Origin: Actinomycetota bacterium
Lineage (GTDB): Bacteria > Actinomycetota > Humimicrobiia > Humimicrobiales > Humimicrobiaceae
DNA: 14,523 nt
Assembly: GCA_003567835.1 (NCBI GenBank)
Contig: PWYO01000243.1
Location: 1 to 14,523 of the forward strand
Reading direction: 5' to 3'
Position numbers and translations under genes: made by a program. Shown here one piece after another: positions 1-7,033 of this stretch (its first letter is position 1; the number at the start of each line of letters is the position of its first letter). The notes under the pieces are model-generated. The model had not been told where the DNA came from. It saw only the letters and a program-made list of their open reading frames with translations, and did not search any database.

Positions 1-538
1 CCCACAAGTCACCGGCTACAATATAATCAACAGTTGCGGGATCTACACCAACTTCGACCAGCATGGGGTCTACGATGACTTCCCAGCCCGCAAAGCCAAT
101 GGATATGGTTTTGCCTTCAATGTCCTGGACCGTCTGCACATCACCATCGGGACGAATGGCAAAATCAAATACCTGGGTGGCCATCATCTCGTAAGCCATG
201 ACCACATCCATACCCGCATCAATACCGGCAGCTAATACACCGGGAGAGGGATAGCCCACTTCAGCTCGCCCCTCAGCTATAAATTTTACGCTGGCCAGGG
301 CATCTGCAGGACCGGGTTCCATAATCAGGTTAATACCCATCTCTTCAAAATATCCCATCTCATCGGCAATCCACAGATTGTAATCATCCATCACCTCTAA
401 AGTACCCCTTGGCGTAACAAAAGTCATATCAACCATTTCTTCAGGAGCCGCAACTTCCTGCCTACATCCAAAAGAAGGCAAGACTGAGAGAGCAATCAAA
501 GTGATCACTGCAACGGACACAATCATTAATTTCTTCAA
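1..538 (-). CDS. ABC transporter substrate-binding lipoprotein, NMT1/SsuA-type (3' part outside window)
   Basis: Only the N-terminal 179 codons are in the window; the gene runs off the left edge. It should be the extracytoplasmic binding protein of an ABC importer, with permease and ATPase genes expected further left. A basic start (MKKL) is followed by a hydrophobic segment and a cysteine near residue 25 (SFGC). This is a probable but non-canonical lipobox. The mature part resembles the NMT1/SsuA/TauA fold: it describes a solute-bound state of a 'leading enzyme-like' aromatic/amine binder, with WIADEMGYFEEMGINL, a central GRAEVGYPSPGVLAAG stretch and DIEGKTISIG. The start is TTG at 538, chosen because AGGAGG (545-550) lies 6 bases upstream; the in-frame ATG at 526 is too far from it. 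The ligand cannot be read from the sequence. Its promoter carries the same operator as the catabolic operon at 2789, so the ligand is probably that operon's substrate. Confidence 0.88.
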   Translation of the reverse strand, partial: MKKLMIVSVAVITLIALSVLPSFGCRQEVAAPEEMVDMTFVTPRGTLEVMDDYNLWIADEMGYFEEMGINLIMEPGPADALASVKFIAEGRAEVGYPSPGVLAAGIDAGMDVVMAYEMMATQVFDFAIRPDGDVQTVQDIEGKTISIGFAGWEVIVDPMLVEVGVDPATVDYIVAGDLW

Positions 539-787
539 TTTGAACCTCCTTAAAACAATTTTACTATTAAAAACTTATTTGTCACACCTCCCATCTTGTT
601 TATGTTTCACCATGCAATCAATGATTCGATATTCATAAAGTGCTTATGTATCTACTATTATTATATAATAAACAACTAAGGTACACTATTCGGCAAGATG
701 GTTGCAAACAGGTTATTGTATCCTATCGGTGGTTGAGAAATGCCCAGCACCCCAACCCAAGTTAAGCATGATATTAAAAATAATTTT
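539..787 (-). other. Long untranslated leader of the binding-protein gene
   Basis: If transcription starts just after the promoter at 794-822, the transcript carries about 250 bases before the TTG start. I see the Shine-Dalgarno AGGAGG at 545-550 and a perfect AT-only 14-base palindrome (TTATTATATAATAA) at 658-671. There is also a weak 5-bp hairpin (GGTTG/CAACC) at 731-757. No recognised riboswitch consensus is visible; in particular I do not see a TPP-type core. The only small reading frames are very short and lack support. A second, closer promoter around the AT-rich palindrome is possible, but I find no good -35 box for it. Confidence 0.4.
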
Positions 788-793
788 GTAGTA

Positions 794-822
794 ACGGTAA
801 CGTTAATGTATCCATTTGTCAA
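794..822 (-). promoter_or_regulatory. Promoter of the leftward binding-protein gene
   Basis: On the minus strand a perfect -35 TTGACA (822-817) is followed by a 17-base spacer and a weaker -10 TACCGT (799-794). The spacer and -10 contain the LacI-type operator. The layout matches the rightward promoter at 2650-2678: both have TTGACAAAT, and both have CATTAACGTTA starting 8 bases after the -35 box. This agreement between two promoters facing opposite directions is the main support. Confidence 0.7.
795..808. promoter_or_regulatory. LacI-family operator, imperfect copy
   Basis: The plus strand reads CGGTAACGTTAATG, which matches 12 of 14 positions of the perfect palindrome CATTAACGTTAATG at 2664-2677. 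The central AACGTT with its CG step is typical of LacI/PurR-type operators, where the hinge-helix leucine inserts at the centre. The site overlaps the spacer and -10 of the leftward promoter, so bound repressor would block transcription of the transporter gene. Confidence 0.65.
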
Positions 823-907
823 GAGTAAGCCCCATTTTTCTTGTTCCTTGCTGCGTGCTTGACGGACATCGGCTAAGAGACTCTGCTGATTTGTTTAAAC
901 ATTTTTT

Positions 908-935
908 TTGCCTTTTTTGAATAAAACCCTATAAA
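908..935 (+). promoter_or_regulatory. Candidate promoter of the HAD-lacI pair
   Basis: The sequence has TTGCCT (908-913), a 16-base spacer and TATAAA (930-935), about 40 bases before the start of the phosphatase gene. The match is moderate. No copy of the AACGTT operator overlaps it; the nearest, at 795-808, is about 100 bases upstream. Between this and the leftward promoter (823-907) I see nothing else beyond a 10-base palindrome TGTTTAAACA at 892-901. Confidence 0.4.
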
Positions 936-963
936 ATGGTAAAGTTTAATTTATTTTATGGTA

Positions 964-978
964 AAGGAAGGTTTCCTT
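964..978 (+). promoter_or_regulatory. Inverted repeat covering the ribosome site and TTG start of the HAD gene
   Basis: AAGGAA (964-969) can pair perfectly with TTCCTT (973-978) across a GGT triloop. The left arm is the Shine-Dalgarno sequence and the right arm runs into the TTG start codon at 977. Folding would hide the ribosome site. The stem is short (6 bp), so its effect could be small and it may be chance. Confidence 0.35.
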
Positions 979-1612
979 GATCAAAAATGTCATTTTTGAT
1001 TTTGATGGCACCCTGGTAGATTCCAGCTATGCAGTAGAGAAACTGGTTCATCACTTTAAAGAGAAGTACAAAAAAAATAATATGAGCTTAGCCCAGTTTC
1101 AAAAAATAAAATCTTTACCCATGGTTGAAAAAATCAGAATGATGGGCGTCCCTCTTTACAAACTGCCCTCTATTTCCAGAGAAGCAAAAAAAGTATATGC
1201 TTCATTTTTAGGAGAAGTAAAAATTGCAGAAGGAATGTCAGACACCTTGAAAAAACTGGTTCATATGGGTTTGGAGCTTAATATTATCTCATCCAATTCG
1301 GTGAAAAATATTTGCCAGTTTTTAAAAAACAACCAAATTCATTATTTTTCAGAGATTTATTGTGCACCCAATATGTTAAAAAAGGACAAAACGATTTTAA
1401 AATTTTTAAAAAAGAAAAGGCTTTCTCGGGAAAGCATTTTATATATCGGCGATGAATTACATGACATTACTGCTTGCAAAAAAATCCAGGTTAAGGTGGC
1501 AGCAGTTTCCTGGGGGCTAGATTCCAGTGAATTGCTCAGGGCGGGTAATCCCGATTTTTTTTGTTCCAAACCAATGGATATATATCATTTTATATCCAAA
1601 AACAATACCTAG
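977..1612 (+). CDS. HAD-superfamily phosphatase (phosphoglycolate phosphatase-like)
   Basis: This is a 211-residue cytoplasmic hydrolase of HAD subfamily IA, predicted to remove phosphate from a small phosphorylated metabolite through an aspartyl-phosphate intermediate. Motif I is DFDGTLVDS (nucleophile Asp8, acid/base Asp10), motif II is ISSNS near residue 105, and a lysine-rich LKKDK supplies the motif III lysine. Motif IV is YIGDELHD. A helical cap sits between motifs I and II. The start is TTG: motif I begins at residue 8, so the next ATG would remove it, and a GGAAGG site lies just upstream. The gene is 15 bases from the lacI-type gene and surely shares its transcript. The substrate is unknown; it may be a phosphorylated intermediate or dead-end product of the adjacent pathway. 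Confidence 0.87.
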   Translation: MIKNVIFDFDGTLVDSSYAVEKLVHHFKEKYKKNNMSLAQFQKIKSLPMVEKIRMMGVPLYKLPSISREAKKVYASFLGEVKIAEGMSDTLKKLVHMGLELNIISSNSVKNICQFLKNNQIHYFSEIYCAPNMLKKDKTILKFLKKKRLSRESILYIGDELHDITACKKIQVKVAAVSWGLDSSELLRAGNPDFFCSKPMDIYHFISKNNT

Positions 1613-1627
1613 TTTCGTGGTAAAAAA

Positions 1628-2626
1628 ATGACCAGATACAAAAAAGTAAAACTAAAACATATTGCTGAAAAGGCAGGGGTGTCCATTAACACCGTCTCCC
1701 GTGCCTTAAATGATAAAAATGATATATCGGAAAAAACCAAGCAGAAAATTCGAGAAATTGCCAAAAATATGGGCTATGTGCCTGATCAGGTTGCTGGATC
1801 CTTGCGCAGAGGCTCAACCAAAACCATTGCAGTGGTTATACCGGACATCCTGGATCCCCTTATGGCCATCTGGGTCAAAGATATAGAAGCCAAGCTGGGA
1901 CAAAAAGGATATAATATTTTTGTTCTAAATACCGATGAAAATTACCAAAGGGAAGAGAATGCACTGCTGCTTGCATTAAGCAAAAAGGTGGATGGCATCA
2001 TTCTTTGCCCCTGCCAAAAAGATCATAAAGATATCCTTTTTTTACAAAAGAAAAAGATCAATTTTGTTCTTTTAGGCAGGCGTTTTGCTGAAATACAAAC
2101 CGATTATGTGGTCTCAGATGATGTAAATGGGGGTTATCTGGCCACCAAATACCTCTTGGAACAGGGCAGGGAAAAAATTTTATTTTTAAACGGGCATCAA
2201 TATATTTCTTCAGCAAAAGAAAGGTATCTCGGTTACATGAAAGCCTTGTATGAGTACGGGCAGAAAATCGAGGATAGCCTTATATATGAAATCGATAATA
2301 CCTCCGGACATTCTATTCAAGCCATCAAAGCAATCTTGGAAAGGCAAATCAAATTTGACGGTATTTTTGCTTTCAGCGATCTGATGGCTTGGGAAGTGAT
2401 CTATATACTGCAAAAACTTGGCTACAATATCCCCCAAGACATTGATATCGTAGGCTATGACAATATCCAATCCAGGTTCTTTTATCCATATTCTTTGACC
2501 ACAGTCAATTACCCGAAAAGAACCGCAGCTTATATGGCTGTGGAGATTCTTCTCAAAAAAATAGCCCACCCGCACACCCAGGATTATTATCAACACACCA
2601 TCGAAACCAATTTGTTTGTCAGATAA
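1628..2626 (+). CDS. LacI-family transcriptional regulator
   Basis: This 332-residue protein has the full LacI/GalR layout. The N-terminal helix-turn-helix is at residues 8-27 (HIAEKAGVSINTVSRALND) and the hinge helix at about 52-60 (PDQVAGSLRR). Leu59 corresponds to the LacI leucine that inserts into the central CG of the operator. A periplasmic-binding-protein-like effector domain follows, starting at TIAVVIPD and including the conserved VVSDDVNGGYLATKYLLEQG and IVGYDN segments. It most likely represses through the two CATTAACGTTA operators at 795-808 and 2664-2677 and releases them when it binds its ligand. The ATG at 1628 has no good Shine-Dalgarno, so its translation may depend on coupling to the phosphatase gene 15 bases upstream. 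The effector cannot be named. No terminator separates it from the operon at 2789, so some read-through is likely. Confidence 0.95.
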   Translation: MTRYKKVKLKHIAEKAGVSINTVSRALNDKNDISEKTKQKIREIAKNMGYVPDQVAGSLRRGSTKTIAVVIPDILDPLMAIWVKDIEAKLGQKGYNIFVLNTDENYQREENALLLALSKKVDGIILCPCQKDHKDILFLQKKKINFVLLGRRFAEIQTDYVVSDDVNGGYLATKYLLEQGREKILFLNGHQYISSAKERYLGYMKALYEYGQKIEDSLIYEIDNTSGHSIQAIKAILERQIKFDGIFAFSDLMAWEVIYILQKLGYNIPQDIDIVGYDNIQSRFFYPYSLTTVNYPKRTAAYMAVEILLKKIAHPHTQDYYQHTIETNLFVR

Positions 2627-2649
2627 AATACTTGATTTTCTGGAAGCAT

Positions 2650-2678
2650 TTGACAAATTATTTCATTAACGTTAATGT
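2650..2678 (+). promoter_or_regulatory. Promoter of the catabolic operon
   Basis: A perfect -35 TTGACA (2650-2655) is followed by a 17-base spacer and a weak -10 TAATGT (2673-2678). The start of transcription would lie near 2685, leaving a leader of about 100 bases before the ATG at 2789. The leader (2690-2730) repeats ATGATT three times at uneven spacing; I attach no function to this. The promoter overlaps the operator at 2664-2677. Confidence 0.72.
2664..2677. promoter_or_regulatory. LacI-family operator, perfect 14-base palindrome
   Basis: CATTAACGTTAATG is its own reverse complement and lies across the -35/-10 spacer and the -10 box, 38 bases after the lacI-type gene. The inner bases fit a general LacI-family operator. 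The outer bases (CA...TG) differ from the CcpA cre consensus (TG...CA), so the local regulator is the better candidate. Confidence 0.8.
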
Positions 2679-2788
2679 AATATTGATTGTTTATGATTTG
2701 TTTCATGATTATTTGTAGCAATGATTTTCTTTACAAACAGGCCGACCAATCACCAACATTATATTATCAATCCTAAGGGGGGCTCATA

Positions 2789-3790
2789 ATGGAAAAAGTA
2801 AAATGTGCAGTCATCGGGCTGGGCTGGTTTGGTGAATATCATCTGGACACCTTAAAGCAGCTTCCAGCTGTTGATGTAGCCGCAATCTGTACCCGGACCA
2901 AAAGCAGGCTAGAAGATTTGGCCCAAAAATATGAAGTTCAAAAAACATATTCTGATTATCATGATCTTTTAGAAGATCAGGATATCGAAATGGTATCCAT
3001 CACCACCCATGTAAAGGATCATTTTCAAATCGCTATTGACTGCATAAAAGCAGACAAGCATGTTTTTTTGGAAAAGCCGATGGCGGATACCACCGAAGAA
3101 TGTGACCAGATCCTGCAGGCGCTCAAAAAGAGCAATAAAGCTTTTATGGTGGGGCATATCTGCAGATTTGACACCCAGTATGCTATGGTAAAAGAAGAAA
3201 TCGAGAAAGGCAATATGGGCAAATTGGTATCCATGTATGCCAAAAGAAATCTTGCCGGTTTTATAACCGAAACCCACCTTGACAAACTAAGCGCCATGTT
3301 TGGAGACGGCATACATGATTTGGACCTGATGCTGTGGTATTCAGATTCCAAGCTCAAAAGTGTTTTTGCCCAGACCACAAATACCAGGCCCCATTTAAAA
3401 TATGATGATATCGCTTGGGCCATGTTTCGTTTCCAGGACGGATCTTTTGGGGTCATCCAAAACAATTGGAGTCTTCCGGACAATGTCCCCTATGCCATTG
3501 CCGCCGAAATGGAAGTCTTGGGAACTGAGGGAATGGTAAACATTGATAATTCCGGCAAAAATTTTACAGTGGTTTCCAAGGACAGGATTGCTTATCCCGA
3601 ATCAAAATATTGGCCGGTGGTCCACGATTCCAGAAGGGGTTTTTTAAAGGAAGAATTTGACTATTTTATAAAATGCATTATACAAGGGGAAAAACCAAAG
3701 GTCATCACCCCGCAAGAATCCAGGGACGCAGTCCATGCCATCAGAATGGCGGAAAAGAGTGCTGCAGAAAATAAGGTGATCTATTTCTAG
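2789..3790 (+). CDS. Gfo/Idh/MocA-family NAD(P)-dependent oxidoreductase
   Basis: This 333-residue protein is predicted to oxidise or reduce a hydroxyl, or occasionally an amine, group on a sugar-, inositol- or imino-acid-like substrate using NAD(P). The Rossmann dinucleotide motif is GLGWFG (residues 10-15). The family EKP motif is at 95-97 (Lys96), followed by the C-terminal alpha/beta substrate domain with GDGIHDLDLMLW, where His176 fits the catalytic histidine. The acidic residue usually four before that histidine is Gly172 here, with Asp173 one place on; this may be a small shift or a real change. The start follows AAGGGGGG at 2775-2782. It is the first gene of the operator-controlled operon, so it probably acts on the imported compound or an early product. 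The exact substrate cannot be read from sequence. Confidence 0.92.
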   Translation: MEKVKCAVIGLGWFGEYHLDTLKQLPAVDVAAICTRTKSRLEDLAQKYEVQKTYSDYHDLLEDQDIEMVSITTHVKDHFQIAIDCIKADKHVFLEKPMADTTEECDQILQALKKSNKAFMVGHICRFDTQYAMVKEEIEKGNMGKLVSMYAKRNLAGFITETHLDKLSAMFGDGIHDLDLMLWYSDSKLKSVFAQTTNTRPHLKYDDIAWAMFRFQDGSFGVIQNNWSLPDNVPYAIAAEMEVLGTEGMVNIDNSGKNFTVVSKDRIAYPESKYWPVVHDSRRGFLKEEFDYFIKCIIQGEKPKVITPQESRDAVHAIRMAEKSAAENKVIYF

Positions 3791-3859
3791 ACCATCCCTT
3801 TTAAGTCATAATATCACAAATAACAATAGAAAAAATAGGATAAACAATTGGAGGCAATC

Positions 3860-5026
3860 ATGCGTCTTAAACCCCTTCCCGCATCTATTTACAAAAAAAG
3901 GATAAAGAAGCTTCAGGAAAAACTGCAAGCAGAAGATATTGACCTATTTGTGGGCTACAGCAGTGAATGCGAATCAGCAACATCCAGATTTTTGACCGGT
4001 TTCTGGCCTTTCTTTGATTTTACGGCCGTGCTGGTTCCTGCCCAGGGCAACGCCGCCCTGATCACTGGCGGCCCTGAGTCATATGAGTTTGCCAAATCAT
4101 TTGCCCAGTCAGTGGATATCTACATCAATCCCCTGCTGGTGGAAACTTCTGCGCCCGACTGGGTCACCGATGCTCCCGGTGAGGATTTCTCCCAGATTAT
4201 TGCCAAGGTATGCGCCAGTGTGCCGGGACGTATCGGCCTGGGAAACCACAATATATTTCCCTTCAACCTTTTGGAGGACCTTAAAAAAGCCTGCCCCTCT
4301 TCAGAGATTGTGCCTGCAGACAACCTGCTTTGGGAAGTCCAGGCCATCAAAGAAGATGAAGAGATCCCTTATATCATCGAGGCCTATAAGATTACTGAGA
4401 AATCGCTCATGGCAGCACTCAATGAAGCAGCACCGGGCAAAAGAGAATGGGAGCTTGAAGCCAAAGCAAAATCAGAGATGGTGCTCATGGGTGCCGAAGG
4501 CACCCCTTACCCGCCTTGGGTATGCTCCGGGCCCAATACAACGCTGAGCTTGTGCCGGTCAACCGAGAGAGCTATTCAAAAAAATGAACTGGTGCAGCTG
4601 ACCATAGGGACCAAATATATGGGTTTTTGCGGCAATATGTGCCGGCCTTTTGCTCTGGGCAAGTTCCCGCCCAAAGCAAAAAAGCTCGCTGAAGCAGCCC
4701 TGGAGTCGGTGCATTATGTACTGGATACCATAAAACCGGGCATGGAGAGCCATAAGCTTTTTGAAGGATATTATAATATTCTGTCCAAATATGGATACCA
4801 GGATTTTACCTTATACGGTCCGGCCCACGGCACAGGCCATGCTGAAGTTGAGGGTTTATGGCTATCCAAGGATTCCGATTTTATCATCAAGCCCAATATG
4901 CTTTTCAATATTGACATCTGGCTTTCTGACCAAGAGTACGGCATGCGTTTTGAGGACGGCATCCTGATTACTTCCCAGGGGATCAAAGAATTAACTTCCT
5001 ATAGGCGAGAGGTTATTGAAATCTGA
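3860..5026 (+). CDS. M24 (creatinase/prolidase-fold) protein lacking the metal-binding Asp pair
   Basis: This is a 388-residue protein with the two-domain architecture of creatinase and Xaa-Pro peptidases: an N-terminal creatinase-type domain (about 1-155) and a C-terminal pita-bread domain (about 165-388). The five usual metal ligands map to Thr248 (normally Asp, in QLTIGTKYMGF), Asn259 (normally Asp, in GNMCRPF, with the exact 11-residue spacing kept), His327 (HGTGH), Asp352 (normally Glu, in NIDIWL) and Glu365 (RFEDG). Losing the Asp pair should abolish a normal dimetal site. Creatinase is a known metal-free member that cleaves a C-N bond of creatine, so a creatinase-like C-N hydrolase is plausible here. 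A metal peptidase is unlikely. The start is ATG 3860 with GGAGG at 3850-3854; a TTG at 3848 would overlap that site. Its TGA stop overlaps the next gene's ATG. Confidence 0.85.
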   Translation: MRLKPLPASIYKKRIKKLQEKLQAEDIDLFVGYSSECESATSRFLTGFWPFFDFTAVLVPAQGNAALITGGPESYEFAKSFAQSVDIYINPLLVETSAPDWVTDAPGEDFSQIIAKVCASVPGRIGLGNHNIFPFNLLEDLKKACPSSEIVPADNLLWEVQAIKEDEEIPYIIEAYKITEKSLMAALNEAAPGKREWELEAKAKSEMVLMGAEGTPYPPWVCSGPNTTLSLCRSTERAIQKNELVQLTIGTKYMGFCGNMCRPFALGKFPPKAKKLAEAALESVHYVLDTIKPGMESHKLFEGYYNILSKYGYQDFTLYGPAHGTGHAEVEGLWLSKDSDFIIKPNMLFNIDIWLSDQEYGMRFEDGILITSQGIKELTSYRREVIEI

Positions 5027-6309
5027 TGCACATAAAAAGAGCGGATATCTTAAAGCAAGTACAAAGCAGAAAAGACGAGATACTCCAATGGACAAAAAAA
5101 CTCATTGCCTGCCCCACTGAAAATAAGCCGCCTGATGGTTATGAAGCCCAAGGCCAGCAATTTCTCAGAAAAGAATGTGAAAAAATAGGCTTGGCTGTGG
5201 ACATGTTTGATCCCCAACAGGTTCCGGATATCAAAAACCACCCCTGGTGGCTTGAGGGCAGAAACTACCCAAAGGACAGACAGAACCTGGTAGCCACCTG
5301 GAAGGGCGGTGATCACGCCAAGTCCTTGCTGTTTAGCGGACATATGGATGTTGCCCCCTCTTCTCCCGGCAAGTGGAAGATGGTCGACCCTTTTGGTCCC
5401 CAAATCAAAGAGGGAAAGCTCTATGGCCGGGGGTCGGCTGACTTAAAAGGAGGGCTTGCCGCTGCCTTCTGGGCATTAAAGATGATAAAAGAAATGGGAT
5501 TTCAGCCGGCAGGTAATATTATTTTTGAAAGCGTAGTGGATGAAGAATTTGCAGGGGGCAACGGCACCCTGGCCGCAAGGCTTAAAGGCTATAATACCGA
5601 CTTGGCCATATTGGTAGAGCCCACCAGGATGCAGGTGTGCACCGCTTGCATGGGCGCATTTTTAGGGGAAATCTTACTCACCGGCACCTCAGGGATGCCC
5701 TATATGGGGTTTGATATCCCCAACCCCATATACGGAGCAGCAACAGTCATTGATCTGTTTAAAAAATGGGGCAAGCAATGGGCTCAAACCAACCATCATG
5801 CCCTTTTTGAAGAAAAAGGCAAAGAACTTAAGGTCCTTCTTTGGGATATCAACTCTAAAACGGAAGGTGAGTTCACCCAGATGGGAACCCCGCTGATAAC
5901 CAAATTATCCTGGATTGTATGGTGTTATCCCGGTACAGACGAAAATACATTTAAGCAGGAATTTCTAGATTTCTGGGAAAAAAAAGCAGCTGCTGAGGAC
6001 TTAAAACCGTTTCAGTTGGAGCATCGGTTTACCTACCATTATGTGAGACCCTGGGAGACAGATCAAAACCATCCGGCGGTTACAGAAGTGGTTGACGCCT
6101 ATAAGGATTATACAGGCCAAACGCCAAAGGTGACCGGAGCGCCTTTCTCCTGCGACATGGCTGTATACGGCGCAATTGGAAACATGCCCATCTTGATTTT
6201 GGGCCCCAGGGGAGGAAACCTCCATGCCCCTGATGAATGGGTCCTGGCAGAAGATATCCTATCCCTTACCGGAATTTTTATGAACCTTTTAAGCAGATGG
6301 ACATCCTAG
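5026..6309 (+). CDS. M20-family metallohydrolase (ArgE/DapE-type deacylase)
   Basis: This 427-residue cytoplasmic zinc enzyme is predicted to cleave an amide bond of an N-acyl or N-carbamoyl amino compound. All expected residues are present: His106 and Asp108 (GHMDVAPSS), bridging Asp139 (GSADLKGG), catalytic base Glu173 with ligand Glu174 (VVDEEFAGGNG), Glu198 (LVEPT) and His400 (NLHAPDEWV). The segment between about 205 and 320 should form the dimerisation lid. The length is normal for acetylornithine deacetylase and succinyl-diaminopimelate desuccinylase relatives. The context argues against arginine or lysine biosynthesis: it is the third gene of a LacI-controlled operon and overlaps the M24 gene by one base (TGATG), so the two are probably made in fixed ratio. 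The true substrate is unknown. Confidence 0.92.
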   Translation: MHIKRADILKQVQSRKDEILQWTKKLIACPTENKPPDGYEAQGQQFLRKECEKIGLAVDMFDPQQVPDIKNHPWWLEGRNYPKDRQNLVATWKGGDHAKSLLFSGHMDVAPSSPGKWKMVDPFGPQIKEGKLYGRGSADLKGGLAAAFWALKMIKEMGFQPAGNIIFESVVDEEFAGGNGTLAARLKGYNTDLAILVEPTRMQVCTACMGAFLGEILLTGTSGMPYMGFDIPNPIYGAATVIDLFKKWGKQWAQTNHHALFEEKGKELKVLLWDINSKTEGEFTQMGTPLITKLSWIVWCYPGTDENTFKQEFLDFWEKKAAAEDLKPFQLEHRFTYHYVRPWETDQNHPAVTEVVDAYKDYTGQTPKVTGAPFSCDMAVYGAIGNMPILILGPRGGNLHAPDEWVLAEDILSLTGIFMNLLSRWTS

Positions 6310-6324
6310 ATAGAGGAATGTTTT

Positions 6325-6999
6325 ATGAAACTTATAGATGCATCGGGCCCCATATATGAAGGGATGTGGTCCTACGGACCTCCCTATCCCAAATTCAGGC
6401 TAAAGGAGCTCAAGCATCCCGATTGGCTTGAATTTAGCGCTTACTCCCAAGGCTTTGAAGGTTTCTCGATGGTGACCGGAACCTATATCGATGGTCCTGC
6501 CCACGCTTTGGGACTGGACCAAGCGCCGCCCATCCATGAGATCGGCCTGGATAAACTGTTTGGTGTGGATGCTTATGTGCTCAAGTTTGACCTGCACAAA
6601 CTAAAAAAAGAGGGAAACCGCCCATGCATCTCTTTGCAAGATATCAAAAAAGCGGAAAAAGAAAACATCCCTAAGGGGTCTAATATCATTTTTGCTACTG
6701 GCTGGGGCAAACATTGGGACCAACCCGATTATCTCACTAATTGCTGGTTTTTAAAAAAAGATGCAGCCTCCTATATTGTAGACAAAAAACCGTTTTTGCT
6801 GGCCCTGGACACACCTTCTATTGACAATGTAGACAATGAGCAGGGCTTGTGGCCCTTACTATTTAACAATCATATATATTTGGTGGCTCCGCTGGTCAAT
6901 ATTGAAAACATAGAAAATTTTAAGGTTAAGCTCTATGTGTGTCCCCTAAAAATTCTTCACACCACCGGTCTTCCCTGCCGAGTCATTATTGAAGATTAG
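6325..6999 (+). CDS. Cyclase/kynurenine-formamidase-family protein with degenerate metal site
   Basis: This is a 224-residue member of the putative cyclase family (KynB-like), whose usual members are metal amidohydrolases. The family signature HxGTHxDxPxH appears as VTGTYIDGPAH: Val50 and Tyr54 replace the two histidines, while Asp56, Pro58 and His60 remain. In the C-terminal part LDTPSID is kept. However, the later conserved AH becomes a Trp-Pro (GLWPLL), and the Glu of the ExLxN segment becomes Ala (VAPLVN). A standard dizinc site therefore looks lost, while the fold and length are intact and no frameshift is seen. It may be a specialised enzyme with other chemistry, or a binding subunit. 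It has its own good ribosome site (AGAGGA, 6313-6318), 15 bases after the M20 gene, and ends the operon. No terminator hairpin of useful strength follows. Confidence 0.82.
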   Translation: MKLIDASGPIYEGMWSYGPPYPKFRLKELKHPDWLEFSAYSQGFEGFSMVTGTYIDGPAHALGLDQAPPIHEIGLDKLFGVDAYVLKFDLHKLKKEGNRPCISLQDIKKAEKENIPKGSNIIFATGWGKHWDQPDYLTNCWFLKKDAASYIVDKKPFLLALDTPSIDNVDNEQGLWPLLFNNHIYLVAPLVNIENIENFKVKLYVCPLKILHTTGLPCRVIIED

Positions 7000-7033
7000 G
7001 CCAAGGGCATTTTCGCCTACGGTTGCACCTGGT

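Noticed and set aside
539..787. TPP or other metabolite riboswitch before the NMT1-type gene
   Set aside because: Considered because some NMT1-like proteins bind thiamine precursors, but none of the conserved TPP core sequence is visible on the minus strand.
2664..2677. CcpA cre site
   Set aside because: The core fits, but all four outer consensus positions (TG...CA) differ. A local LacI-family regulator with a second matching site explains it better.
3848..3862. TTG at 3848 as the start of the M24 gene
   Set aside because: This codon lies at the edge of the GGAGG ribosome site, which is ideally placed for the ATG at 3860.
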